Shown piece by piece: positions 25,811 to 34,168 of a stretch of DNA of 64,000 nt. The notes beneath the pieces were generated by a model. That model saw only the letters and a program-made list of their open reading frames with translations, did no database searches and had not been told where the DNA came from. Source of the stretch: CAVURW01 sp963743595 (GTDB lineage Bacteria > Verrucomicrobiota > Verrucomicrobiia > Methylacidiphilales > UBA1321); assembly GCA_963743595.1 (NCBI GenBank), contig CAVURW010000038.1, positions 16,556 through 80,555 on the forward strand, read 5' to 3'. Every line of letters starts with the position of its first letter. The first letter of the stretch is position 1. The position numbers were made by a program, and so were the translations under genes.

Positions 25811-26257
25811 GTGACGCATAAGTCCGGTAAAATAGCAGAGCTACTTGTGGAATTGGAGTCGCTCGAAGGCGGGTTCGGCGGCCAATTCAGCCGTCATTAC
25901 GTCGGTTTTTTCCACTGCTTTAATCGTCAGCTCTATTACGAAGCGCATGACGTTTTGGAGGATCATTGGCTGCCGCTTCGTGGCACGGCACCCGCAAAGT
26001 TCTACCAGGGCCTTATTCAACTCGCCGGCGCATTCGTCCACTTTAAGAAGAACCGCCTCAGCCCCGGTGGGCGATTGCTCATGCTAGCTCTTCGGAATTT
26101 CGAGATGTACCCGGAAACGCATGAAGGCGTGGATGTCCGCGTGCTTAAGGCGCTCTGTACAGACACTCATCGGGCGCTAATGGAAAGCAGAGAGCAGGTG
26201 AATCCGTGGAGTGAGGGTAACCCACCGATTCTTGCCTTGCCGAAGATCGCCTCTTAA
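25811..26257 (+). CDS. DUF309 family protein
   Basis: A 148-residue all-helical protein. The DUF309 signature FNRQLYYEAHDVLEDHWLPL is complete, followed by FYQGLIQLAGAFVHF and the late GGRLLMLA helix. The conserved acidic and histidine residues suggest a metal site, but the family has no known function. Start is GTG. It ends tail-to-tail with the M16 peptidase gene, overlapping by four bases. Confidence 0.88.
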   Translation: MTHKSGKIAELLVELESLEGGFGGQFSRHYVGFFHCFNRQLYYEAHDVLEDHWLPLRGTAPAKFYQGLIQLAGAFVHFKKNRLSPGGRLLMLALRNFEMYPETHEGVDVRVLKALCTDTHRALMESREQVNPWSEGNPPILALPKIAS

Positions 26258-27579
26258 ACCCTGGATCTCGCCTTGGCCGCAAGGGCTGGTCGACCTTCTG
26301 CTATGGAGGCGGACTTGGAAGGACCCATCACCGAGTCAAGAGAGATGTTCTTTTCTGGAGTGACCAGGACGACGTTCAACAGCCTCGGATTAGCAATAAT
26401 CTCCGTCGCCGCGCGCACCTCCTCCGGGGTAATCGATTCAAATTGGTCCACGATGTATTCCGGGGTCGGAATTCTATTGTAGCCGATGAAACTCTCGCCC
26501 AGCCAGACCATCTGGTTTTCCGTGCTCTCCAGGCCCAGATGCATCTGGCCATAGAAATATTCCTTGGCTCGACGCAGTTCAGAAGTCGTCGGCGCTTTCT
26601 CTGAGAGCCTCTGGATAGTCTTCAAGATCAATTTCAAAGCGGGCAGAGTCTGCGAGTTTTCGAGGCCAGCTTGAACGTAAAAGGAGCCGGTATCCGCGTA
26701 GTGGCTGGTCTGTGTGGAGATCGAGTAAGCCAGACCGCGTTGTTCACGCACAATTTGAAAAAGCCGCGAGCTCATGTTTTCTCCGAGGAGAATGCTGGCT
26801 AATCGCAGCGCAAAGCGCCGGGGATCTTTCCGCGAGAGACCGCGTGTCGCGATAACCAGGTGGGTCTGCTCAATCGGCTTCTGGATGATCAAGTGACGCG
26901 GCGCGGATTGCGCACGGCCCACCGCCTTAAATCCGCTCTGCTTGGTCTTGGGAAGTTTGCCCAGGTGCGGCATCAACAATTTGCGAACCTGCTCCAGGCT
27001 CGCTTTACCCGAGACCGTAATGACAAGGTTCCCGGCGTGATAATGGCTGGCGAGCCAAGACCGAAGATGGGTCTCTTTGAATTGCTCCAGAAGCTTAATC
27101 GAGCCTGCGAGCGGTTGGCCGAGCGGATTTTTCTGAAAGAGCAGGGCGGCGGCGCGTTCCTGCGCCACTTGGTTCGGTTGATCCTCATACATCCGGATCT
27201 CCTCGAGAATCACACCCCGTTCTCGCTCGATTTCGTCCTTTGGCATGGTCGAGTGGAGAATCATATCGAGCAACACATCGACAAGCAGCGGCAAGTGTCG
27301 GGCGCTCGCACGCGCGAAATAACAGGTCGCCTCTTCGGAAGTAAACGCGTTTAGATAACCGCCGAGCCCTTCCACAGCTTGGCTGATTTGACGGGAGTTT
27401 CGCGTCTTGGTGCCCTTGAAAAGCATGTGTTCCACAAAGTGTGCCACGCCATTCGTTTCCGGGGTCTCATGCCGTCCTCCGACGGCCAGCCAAACGCCCA
27501 CCGTTACACTCTCCATATGCGGCATGTGTGACACCGCGAGCCGAAGGCCGTTGGGCCATTGTTCTTGTTCCCAATTCAT
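26254..27579 (-). CDS. M16 family zinc peptidase (processing-peptidase-like)
   Basis: A 441-residue pitrilysin-type metallopeptidase. The inverted zinc motif HFVEH is at 47-51, and the third ligand glutamate falls in the EEATCYFARA region about 75 residues later. The C-terminal half keeps the second, inactive M16 domain with GLAYSISTQTSHYADTGSFY, where the arginine-tyrosine pair recognises substrate. There is no signal peptide, so it is likely cytoplasmic. Such single-gene enzymes resemble mitochondrial processing peptidase beta. It is 68 bases downstream of argA on the same strand. Confidence 0.92.
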   Translation of the reverse strand: MNWEQEQWPNGLRLAVSHMPHMESVTVGVWLAVGGRHETPETNGVAHFVEHMLFKGTKTRNSRQISQAVEGLGGYLNAFTSEEATCYFARASARHLPLLVDVLLDMILHSTMPKDEIERERGVILEEIRMYEDQPNQVAQERAAALLFQKNPLGQPLAGSIKLLEQFKETHLRSWLASHYHAGNLVITVSGKASLEQVRKLLMPHLGKLPKTKQSGFKAVGRAQSAPRHLIIQKPIEQTHLVIATRGLSRKDPRRFALRLASILLGENMSSRLFQIVREQRGLAYSISTQTSHYADTGSFYVQAGLENSQTLPALKLILKTIQRLSEKAPTTSELRRAKEYFYGQMHLGLESTENQMVWLGESFIGYNRIPTPEYIVDQFESITPEEVRAATEIIANPRLLNVVLVTPEKNISLDSVMGPSKSASIAEGRPALAAKARSRV

Positions 27580-27647
27580 AATAATCCAGAAGCGGCGAAG
27601 CTAACACACGCTCACGTGTAGGGCAATGACAGCTCCCATGCTGCCCG

Positions 27648-28955
27648 TCAAAACCCGGAGGGCAATGTCGGCAGTGGCTTCAGCGTTTTAATCAGAACCT
27701 TCGATTTGCGCCCAGACGCCTCGTAACGTTCGCGACGTTCCGGAGGCAAATCATCCGGAGAGCCCTCTTGATAGCCGCCCTTTTGTTGAAAGTAATTAAA
27801 CGCGCGCGTGGAGAGGAGAAAGATCGATTTAATGCCCCGCTCGCGTGCCGCGTTTTCGGCAAACTGCATCAGCTTTTGGCCGATACCCGAGTTCTCATTG
27901 CTGGAGCGAACCGAGAGACAAGCCAACTCCGCGCGTTCCCCATCCGATTGAATATGGAGAGCCACGCAACCCGTGATATTGCCATCAATTTCAAACACAT
28001 AGTAATCCGCGAGCTGACTCAAGATCGAGGCCCGCGTGCGCTTCACGATCTCCTCTTGCTCTACCGATTGCTGGATCAGCCCGAGGATGTGACGAACATC
28101 TTTTTTGATCGCTCGCCGCACGGCGTGGTAGTCGTTCGCATAGACCATTGAACCCACCCCGTCGCTCGAAAAGATCTCGGTGAGCAATGCCTCGTCTTCC
28201 CGACCATCGATGACGTGAGCCCGGCTGACTCCGCTCTTACACGCGCGGATGCCGTGCTCCAGCTTGGAGATCTGGTCGACGGGAATCTGCGAGCGATTTT
28301 TCTTATAGAAATCTTCAGCTTCCATCACTGACATCTGCGCCACCGTCTTGCCATCGCGTTCGAACCCGCGTGCGGTGGTGATGTAGATGAGTTTTGCCGC
28401 TCGAAGTGCGATGGCCACCTCCATGGCGACCGAATCGGAATTAACCCGGTAGGTGCGCCCATCGCCGTCAAAGCCAAGCGGCGGGATGACAGGCACCACG
28501 TCGCGCTCGAGAAGCTGGTTAAGGAAGGCCACATCGATTTTTTCGACACGCCCCGTGAACAGGCGATCGATGCCACCAACGATACCGAACGGATGGGCGG
28601 TGATGGCGTTGCAATAGCACGTGCGCAGATCACTGGAGGTGAGGCCTTCCATCACTTCGTGAGTGAGTCGATTCGCCGCCGTTAGTGCGAGCTTCAAAGT
28701 CTCGGCGTCCGTGATACCGGTGCCGTCGGAATTTGAGAAGGGGACACCAGTTTGCGTGGAGAGTTCCAGAATTTGATGCGACGCGCCGTGGACAAGAACC
28801 ACGCGAATATTGAGAGAACGCAGGACCGCGATATCCAGGAGGATGTTCGGAAAGTTGTCGTTGGCAATGATCGAGCCGTCGAGTGCGACAACGAATACTT
28901 TTTCGCGAAAACCGGGGATGTAGGTGAGGATTCCCCGCAGGTCAGTAACTTTCAT
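27648..28955 (-). CDS. argA: amino-acid N-acetyltransferase (N-acetylglutamate synthase)
   Basis: ArgA acetylates glutamate, the first step of arginine biosynthesis. The 435 residues comprise an amino-acid-kinase-like domain (about 1-290: VVLVHGASHQI, the VPVIPPLGFDGDGRTYRVNS region with SVAMEVAIALRAAKLIYITT) and a GNAT domain (about 290-425: ADYYVFEIDGNITGCVALHI, NSGIGQKLMQFAENAARERG). The kinase part serves arginine feedback rather than catalysis in this family. Its upstream region is largely the IS-derived element, so that insertion may shape its expression. Confidence 0.93.
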   Translation of the reverse strand: MKVTDLRGILTYIPGFREKVFVVALDGSIIANDNFPNILLDIAVLRSLNIRVVLVHGASHQILELSTQTGVPFSNSDGTGITDAETLKLALTAANRLTHEVMEGLTSSDLRTCYCNAITAHPFGIVGGIDRLFTGRVEKIDVAFLNQLLERDVVPVIPPLGFDGDGRTYRVNSDSVAMEVAIALRAAKLIYITTARGFERDGKTVAQMSVMEAEDFYKKNRSQIPVDQISKLEHGIRACKSGVSRAHVIDGREDEALLTEIFSSDGVGSMVYANDYHAVRRAIKKDVRHILGLIQQSVEQEEIVKRTRASILSQLADYYVFEIDGNITGCVALHIQSDGERAELACLSVRSSNENSGIGQKLMQFAENAARERGIKSIFLLSTRAFNYFQQKGGYQEGSPDDLPPERRERYEASGRKSKVLIKTLKPLPTLPSGF

Positions 28956-29020
28956 GGAGAAGAGAACGTTAAAGCGCTGCGGGCACGGTGCAAGGCGGAA
29001 TTATAAACCGGCTGCACGCC

Positions 29021-29694
29021 CCTGTTGCCTCATTAATAAATGATACCGAGAACGGCTCAGGAGGGGGAGTGGTTGACTCAGAAGTCATGACACCCGTGGT
29101 TAGGCAAGAAGGGTTTGCATTTAGGGCGACTTTTGACAATGGAGATGAGGCGGCGACACGGGGTTGTTGGGTCGATCGTTGAAGGATGGGCTTGAGGGCC
29201 TGTTCGATTTGGCGTTGAAGTTTAAACGGGTTGAGCTTAGATCGCGCAGTGCGAAGGGTCTTTTTGACATCATCTCCGATATCTGGGCTGTTGAGCAATC
29301 GATCGCAGGGCGCCATCGGTTTATCATGTCTACGCTTGACTTTAGCGCCATGTCTCATTTTTTGATGAGTTTAGCGGAGGGCGAGAAGAAGTTATGGACC
29401 GGTTCCCAGTCCTGGTAGAGGGCGTTAATGGCGTCCAGTAGCTCGGGATCTTCGATGCGGTGATAGGCCAGAAGTTTTTTGCTCCAAATGGCCGTTGTCA
29501 TCTTTGTGGTAAGGTCGGGATCGGGTAAATCCGACGGGTGTTTTTCTTTCTTGCAAGTACTTGACAAGATGATGGTTTAGAAATTCGCTGCCCTCCAGCA
29601 TCCGTCCGCGACCCGCCTTGTCCCGACTTCCATACCGCTGTCTCATTCGCGGTTGTCGGGGTCCTGCCCTTCGACTTATTAATGAGGCAACAGG
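29021..29694. mobile_element. 674-bp non-autonomous IS481-like element with 19-bp terminal inverted repeats
   Basis: CCTGTTGCCTCATTAATAA at 29021-29039 recurs exactly inverted at 29676-29694. From the third base both ends read TGTTGCC, fitting IS481-type ends that begin with TGT. Inside lies only the C-terminal part of an integrase-like transposase in three broken pieces. GCTGC occurs just outside both ends in inverted orientation, so the repeats may extend with a small gap. No clear target-site duplication is seen. The element separates argA and the LolA-like gene and lies in the upstream DNA of both. Confidence 0.8.
29178..29601 (-). pseudogene. decayed integrase-type (IS481-like) transposase, C-terminal remnant
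   Basis: Three minus-strand frames continue one another. First: EGSEFLNHHLVKYLQE ... FTRSRPYHKDDNGHLEQK (about 29600-29475), the region holding the second catalytic aspartate (DNGSEF in intact relatives, here EGSEF) and the catalytic glutamate of HLEQK. Second: LLAYHRIEDPELLDAINALY ... NFFSPSAKLIKK (to 29355). Third: RHGAKVKRRHDKPMAPCDRL ... LNPFKLQRQIEQAL (29352-29178). This order matches the C-terminal half of known rve-domain transposases. Two frameshifts, loss of the aspartate and absence of the N-terminal half make it inactive. Confidence 0.8.
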
Positions 29695-29771
29695 CGCAGC
29701 AAGCAACCAGCAAATTTTACTCGTTGTCCTCGGCTAACGCCCCCATACTGGCGAGCCCATCACGCTCACCT

Positions 29772-30566
29772 ATGAAACGTCTCACCATCATTCTCCCACT
29801 TGTTTTACTCTGCGCTGCGTTCACCGTGCTCCCGGCGTTTGCCTCAAGCAATGAAGATCACGGCATCGATATGTCTAAAGGGCTTCAGGTTCCCCCGGCT
29901 AACCTGCTCACGGCGAAAATCTGGACGGAACTGGATCTCGCCGATTTCATGTTGCCGGGCGTTATTCGCGTGGAAGGAAAAGGAAAAAAGCACGAGAACT
30001 ACCCCATCATTCTCCGCACGCGCGGCCATGAATTGGTTTATGAATTCACGAATCAATCGCTCCAGATTCACGTGATCATCAACGATACCGGAGCCGTGGT
30101 TCAGCGCCGCACTTCAGCCACCGCGCCTTGGTCGGTCGTCAGCGGCAGGGATCTTGTTCAGCACATCCTCGATACCGATATCACGTATGACGATTTGGCC
30201 CTCGATTTCATCAATTGGCCGACTCTCAATCCGCTCGGCACCGATAGCATCAAGACCCTCCACGCCTACGTTTACGACGCGATTCCTGGACCCTCCAATG
30301 CCTCCAGCTACTCCAAGATCCGTTTCTGGGTCAGCGCCGATTACTGGGCGTTCCTACGTATCGATGGACTGAACACCGCTGGACAACTCGTCAAACGCGT
30401 GGAAGTGCAATCCGTCATGAAAATCGGTGAGTACACCTGCTTTAAAGAGATGAAAGTCGCGACCATGGAACCCGATAAGGACGATATCGCCGCTTCCACC
30501 ACGCTGATCGACCTCAGCGAAGGCGAAGCCAAGCAAGGCTCCGGCCTGCCCGCCCCAACAAAATAG
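29772..30566 (+). CDS. exported outer-membrane lipoprotein-sorting-like protein (LolA/COG2834 type)
   Basis: A 264-residue protein with a signal peptide (1-25, MKRLTIILPLVLLCAAF, cleavage near AFA-SS). The mature part is beta-rich; the stretch YSKIRFWVSADYWAFLRIDG ... GQLVKRVEVQSVMKIGEYTC has the strand-turn pattern of LolA-fold proteins that carry lipids or lipoproteins across the periplasm. The frame extends upstream to 29682, inside the IS-like inverted repeat, but the ATG at 29772 gives the signal peptide. Direct homology to lolA itself is not clear, so I give no symbol. Confidence 0.7.
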   Translation: MKRLTIILPLVLLCAAFTVLPAFASSNEDHGIDMSKGLQVPPANLLTAKIWTELDLADFMLPGVIRVEGKGKKHENYPIILRTRGHELVYEFTNQSLQIHVIINDTGAVVQRRTSATAPWSVVSGRDLVQHILDTDITYDDLALDFINWPTLNPLGTDSIKTLHAYVYDAIPGPSNASSYSKIRFWVSADYWAFLRIDGLNTAGQLVKRVEVQSVMKIGEYTCFKEMKVATMEPDKDDIAASTTLIDLSEGEAKQGSGLPAPTK

Positions 30567-30581
30567 CCAGCGTGCCGCTGG
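30567..30581. repeat. palindrome of the CCAGCG...CGCTGG type
   Basis: CCAGCG-TGC-CGCTGG directly follows the stop of the LolA-like gene. The same palindrome occurs beside both autotransporter stops (near 31116-31130 and 34149-34161), here in inverted orientation with the neighbouring GGACCCAG. It is a short dispersed repeat and may act as a 3' RNA-protecting hairpin. Confidence 0.5.
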
Positions 30582-30921
30582 ACCCAGAAATGGCCGTCAC
30601 ATGCTTTCTTGCGTGTAGGTAGATGACGGGCAATGGTGGTGGTAGTCGTGAGTAAGGTGAGCATGATTTTGACTTATCCTTCTAATTCGAACTCGTGGAC
30701 TTTCGGCTTGGCGGGCCAGGTCGCGGGTTCAGGCAACTGTTCAAGTTAAAAACCAACGTATCAGAGGGCTGTGCTGGACTACGCACTCTCTTGAGATGCT
30801 CAAGGATGCCGGTCAAGGAACAGCCTTTTCTGATACAACTTGCCAGCCAACTCCAGGGCTTGATCACCAACAACCACTCGGCTGTCGATACTCAAAGATT
30901 ACCTATTTTTTGTTATAGAAG
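30582..30921. other. gene-free stretch without recognised content
   Basis: Between the palindrome behind the LolA-like gene and the REP-like repeat I see no convincing gene. Short frames exist on both strands, but none has a start signal, signal peptide or family resemblance. Confidence 0.5.
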
Positions 30922-30999
30922 GTGAAGGAACGCAGCGACGCACGCCTGGGTATCGCCACAAAAGCGGTTGCGGGCTGAAAGGCCCGCGTTAGCGCCTAC
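30922..30999 (+). repeat. REP-like repeat, family A, copy 1
   Basis: A stretch of about 78 bases, close in sequence to 62078-62157. Both contain GCAGCGACGCACGCCTGGGT and the perfect hairpin GCGGGC-(TGAAAG)-GCCCGC followed by GTTA. This copy is intergenic. Confidence 0.75.
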
Positions 31000-31000
31000 A

Positions 31001-31041
31001 CAAACAAAAACCCCACCCCCGCCAGAGCAGGAGTGAGGTTT
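31001..31041 (-). terminator. intrinsic terminator of the first autotransporter gene
   Basis: Read on the minus strand, an AAACCTCACTCC arm can pair (with two G-U pairs) with GGGGTGGGGTTT across a 10-base loop, followed by a T-rich stretch (TTTTTGTTTG). It lies about 90 bases behind the autotransporter stop. On the plus strand two A-C mismatches weaken the stem, so the minus orientation is the functional one. Confidence 0.6.
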
Positions 31042-31097
31042 GTACTAAGAGATTCTAGTCAGGAACAAGCCTCTAAAGCTTGCCCCTACTGGATGCA

Positions 31098-31130
31098 ACG
31101 TCACGTTGCCTGGGTCCAGCGTCACGCTGG
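31098..31130. repeat. tandem palindromes behind the first autotransporter gene
   Basis: Two adjacent palindromes: CAACGT-C-ACGTTG and CCAGCGT-C-ACGCTGG, the second abutting the gene's stop codon. A nearly identical palindrome borders the second autotransporter's stop, so this 3' context was duplicated along with the gene or is a dispersed repeat. Confidence 0.6.
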
Positions 31131-33995
31131 CTAGAAGGAGACCTTCACGCCACCGGTGATGGAATGTTGGATGTAGCTGCTTTGGCCCACTTGACAATCG
31201 TAGTTCAGGAACATCCCGATCGGCATGTTCTGGAACCCGGTAAATACGGAGTTCAGACCCACACCCAGCAAGGCGTAATCCCGTTCAGGTGTCAGCGTGT
31301 TCACGTTGAACGAGCCGAATGCAGGAGCGCTGGTCAGGCTGGTTGCCACGCCACGCGAATCATCCAGGCACTCGTGGTACCAGGCCGCACGCACTTCAGG
31401 AATCCACTTCAGGTTCGGACCCATATCGAAGCTGCCATCCACCTTGCCGCCCAAATGCGTCCGGAACGAATCGATGTCTTGGCTGGAGACCGCTGTGTTG
31501 AATAGACCGCCACCCGATTCCGTGTAGCCATCCACACCGAGGTGCGTGTATTGCACGCCCACTTCAGGGGTTGCCGAGAAGTTCGAGCCGAGGTTGAACG
31601 TGTAACCCGTGTTGGCTTGCGTCATGAACGAGTAACCATCGGGCTTGCTGGAAGCGGTACCGGTCGGTGTCGAGCGATGATCGCTGTACTGCGAAGGTCC
31701 GCCAGCCACAACGAGATCTGCCATCCAAGGTCCATGATTCCACGTGCCGAAGATGCCCACGATTTCCGTGTTCGCATTCACCCGGCTGCCATCGCTGAAG
31801 TTAGCACCATCGAGCGTGCCGCCGACCAAGAAACCGGCCTTGATATCGTGCGTGAACGCGTAATCGATACCCGCCATCGGCGTGCCATCTACCGAGTTAT
31901 AACCCGGCGAACCCGTCAGCGAATCTTGACGACCCAGCGAGACGTTACCGGTCAGCCAGACATCCCATTTTTGTGCTTCCACCACGGGAGCCATCGTCTT
32001 CGGTTCCATCATCTTGCTCGTCTCCGTGCCGTTCATTTGCGAACCAGCATAAGCCACGAGTTTATCCAATTGGCTATTGGCGCTGTTCACAGAAGCAATC
32101 GAAGAATCACCAATCGTCGCGTTGGCTGTGCTGAATCCATCCACGCCACCGAGCGTTTCCAACTGCTCTTCCAGAGTCGATTGGAACGTGTTTTGGCTTT
32201 CCACTTCCAAGTGACTCACGCCTTGAATCAATGTGAACCCAGAGAGCGCGTTCAAGAACGAGATCGCTGCCGCATTCTCATTCGCGCTCGTTGCAATTTG
32301 CGCGTAGTACTGATCGTAGGCGAAAGGAAGCGCACGAGTGTCCAAGGCGTACTCGAGATTGCTATACTGCGGCAAGCTCACCGATTCGAACGAGAACAGT
32401 TGCAATTGAGTTACATTAAAGTTCTGCCAGCTGTAGGTGTAAGACCCGAATTGGAACGAACCCGTTTGGCCCAGTGCGGCGGTTTGTGCCGCTGCAATCT
32501 GTGAAGGCGTACCGCCTACGAGGTTCAAATTCAATTGACCAGTGGTGCCTACCTGTTTAATCGCAAAAGGAGCGCCAGTGACGAGTTGAGTTCGGCCTGT
32601 GATGCTGACTACAGGAGAAGTAACCGCCGTCAAATAGATTGAGTTACTAGTACCACCAGTAACTGAACCTCCGGATAACGAGATCGTATCCGAGCCAGCG
32701 AGAGAATAAATCCCAGAGGTTGACCCGTAAATCGTACCCGTGTTGGTAACTGCAAGGTTGTAGGCACTTGCGCTGCCGGCCGGGTTCAAAAAGATACCGT
32801 AACCCTTAGAAGTCGGCGAGGTCGAAGCGGTGATCGAGCCGCTGTTGGTAATAACCGTTTGTTGCCCGAAGACAATCCTAACGCCGTAGGCACTTCCTGT
32901 GCCCGTTGAGGCGGTTATCGAGCCTGTGTTATTCAACAAGTTAAAGGTTGTGAAAGAAAATCCGTCGAAAAATACTCCGGTAGCACTCCCACTTTGACTC
33001 ACCGCAGCCATCGAACCCGAGTTGTAGACAAGCAAGGCTCCAGCCGTAGCAGCTGTGTTGCCCCCATTGTTATAAAGACTAACGCTGTACGCAGAACTGG
33101 TAACCGATTGACCGGAGATCTGCCCACTATTCGTGACGGTAGTGGTGCCCACTGTTCCTTGCGTTTGTACACCGAACCCGCGACCGCTTTGTGAAATACC
33201 ACTAACAGCTCCTGAGTTGGTTATCGAAACCGTACCCACGTTGACACCCTTGTTTCCGTCAGCAAAAATCCCTGAAGCATCTCCAGTTCCCGAAGATGTG
33301 GCCTGAATTGTTCCGGAGTTCGTTACAGTGGCTGTGCCTGTGTTGGCGAAAGAGATTCCGTAAGCAGTTGCTGAAGAGTTTGCCGAGATAAGACCCGAGT
33401 TAGTAACCACGTCGTTACCCGTGTTCGTAAAACTTACCCCAGCGGACAACGTAGCGCTTGAAGTGCCTGACGCAAACAACGAGCCCGTATTGGTAACAGC
33501 ATCGTCGCCGGTACCCCCTATAAAGTTAACCGAATAGGCTTGGTTAGTACTCACCACACTGATAAAGCCGTTGTTTACGACGCTTCCCGTAGAACCGTTT
33601 TTGAAACCGACGCCCTGGTTCACGTTCACACTGTAAGTGTTAATGACGCCGTTGTTAATGGCGGTACTTGGAGACGTGACGTTATCAAACAATATGATGC
33701 TAACATTGTTGCCGATGACCGTAGTCGAGTCTGAAAGTGAATAGTTGGAGAGGTTTGAGCCAGAAGACACGGTAACCGTGTACGGTCCGGTAGCGGTGGC
33801 GGCATCAAAATAGGCACTCGTTGTCGTACCAGAACCGACGTAAACGCCACTCGAGGTGCTCGTCCAGATTCCGGAAGTCGGACTCACAGTAACACCGGCT
33901 GTGGCAGTCCCAGCCACAAACGTTAAAGCCAGCGCGACAAAAGCGGCACGCACCGCTTTCATGATCTGCTTGGCACTAAAAATTAATTTCTTCAT
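31131..33995 (-). CDS. autotransporter (type Va), paralogue 1
   Basis: A 954-residue secreted/outer-membrane protein. It starts with an extended signal peptide (MKKLIFSAKQIMKAVRAAFV) and has AGG AGA-type ribosome binding 8 bases before the ATG. The passenger (about 40-640) is a low-complexity beta-helix with repeated units of the kind TNSGxIxA and TVTNSG. A linker with LIQGVSHLEVESQNTF precedes the C-terminal beta-barrel (about 690-954), which ends in aromatic strand GGVKVSF with terminal phenylalanine, the signal for the BAM complex. The second autotransporter upstream is a shorter paralogue. Its ligand is unknown; adhesion is the common role. Confidence 0.92.
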   Translation of the reverse strand: MKKLIFSAKQIMKAVRAAFVALALTFVAGTATAGVTVSPTSGIWTSTSSGVYVGSGTTTSAYFDAATATGPYTVTVSSGSNLSNYSLSDSTTVIGNNVSIILFDNVTSPSTAINNGVINTYSVNVNQGVGFKNGSTGSVVNNGFISVVSTNQAYSVNFIGGTGDDAVTNTGSLFASGTSSATLSAGVSFTNTGNDVVTNSGLISANSSATAYGISFANTGTATVTNSGTIQATSSGTGDASGIFADGNKGVNVGTVSITNSGAVSGISQSGRGFGVQTQGTVGTTTVTNSGQISGQSVTSSAYSVSLYNNGGNTAATAGALLVYNSGSMAAVSQSGSATGVFFDGFSFTTFNLLNNTGSITASTGTGSAYGVRIVFGQQTVITNSGSITASTSPTSKGYGIFLNPAGSASAYNLAVTNTGTIYGSTSGIYSLAGSDTISLSGGSVTGGTSNSIYLTAVTSPVVSITGRTQLVTGAPFAIKQVGTTGQLNLNLVGGTPSQIAAAQTAALGQTGSFQFGSYTYSWQNFNVTQLQLFSFESVSLPQYSNLEYALDTRALPFAYDQYYAQIATSANENAAAISFLNALSGFTLIQGVSHLEVESQNTFQSTLEEQLETLGGVDGFSTANATIGDSSIASVNSANSQLDKLVAYAGSQMNGTETSKMMEPKTMAPVVEAQKWDVWLTGNVSLGRQDSLTGSPGYNSVDGTPMAGIDYAFTHDIKAGFLVGGTLDGANFSDGSRVNANTEIVGIFGTWNHGPWMADLVVAGGPSQYSDHRSTPTGTASSKPDGYSFMTQANTGYTFNLGSNFSATPEVGVQYTHLGVDGYTESGGGLFNTAVSSQDIDSFRTHLGGKVDGSFDMGPNLKWIPEVRAAWYHECLDDSRGVATSLTSAPAFGSFNVNTLTPERDYALLGVGLNSVFTGFQNMPIGMFLNYDCQVGQSSYIQHSITGGVKVSF

Positions 33996-34042
33996 TCTCT
34001 TTTTCTCCTAGGGGTTAGTTAAACTCGAATTAAGACCGCAAG

Positions 34043-34071
34043 ACGTAAGAGAATTTCCCTGAATTTGTCAA
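34043..34071 (-). promoter_or_regulatory. probable promoter of autotransporter 1
   Basis: On the minus strand TTGACA (34071-34066), a 17-base spacer and TTACGT (34048-34043). Transcription would start near 34036, about 40 bases before the ATG at 33995, leaving room for the AGGAGA ribosome-binding site at 34009-34004. The second autotransporter also has a perfect TTGACA. Confidence 0.5.
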
Positions 34072-34113
34072 TCGTTAACATGAGACGGACACAAATAAAG
34101 ATGTCTTTTCGGT

Positions 34114-34137
34114 GGGCTTTCAAGTCGACTAAAGCCC
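34114..34137. repeat. hairpin between the autotransporter genes
   Basis: GGGCTTT and AAAGCCC form a perfect 7-bp stem around a loop containing GTCGAC. It lies behind the second autotransporter and before the first one's promoter, where a terminator is expected; no U-run follows, so its function as terminator is uncertain. Confidence 0.4.
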
Positions 34138-34168
34138 TCTATTGGGTTCAGCGTCACGCTGGCGCTGG

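Noticed and set aside
28969..29358. Separate 129-residue gene upstream of argA
   Set aside because: Its first 60 residues are the C-terminal end of a broken transposase and the rest runs through the terminal inverted repeat, so it is not an independent gene.
31080..32504. Long plus-strand frames opposite the autotransporter genes
   Set aside because: They are antisense shadows with histidine/arginine-rich composition; the minus strand has a signal peptide, repeats and a barrel ending in phenylalanine.
34114..34137. Definite terminator of autotransporter 2
   Set aside because: The stem is good, but no U-run follows on the minus strand, so it is listed only as a hairpin.
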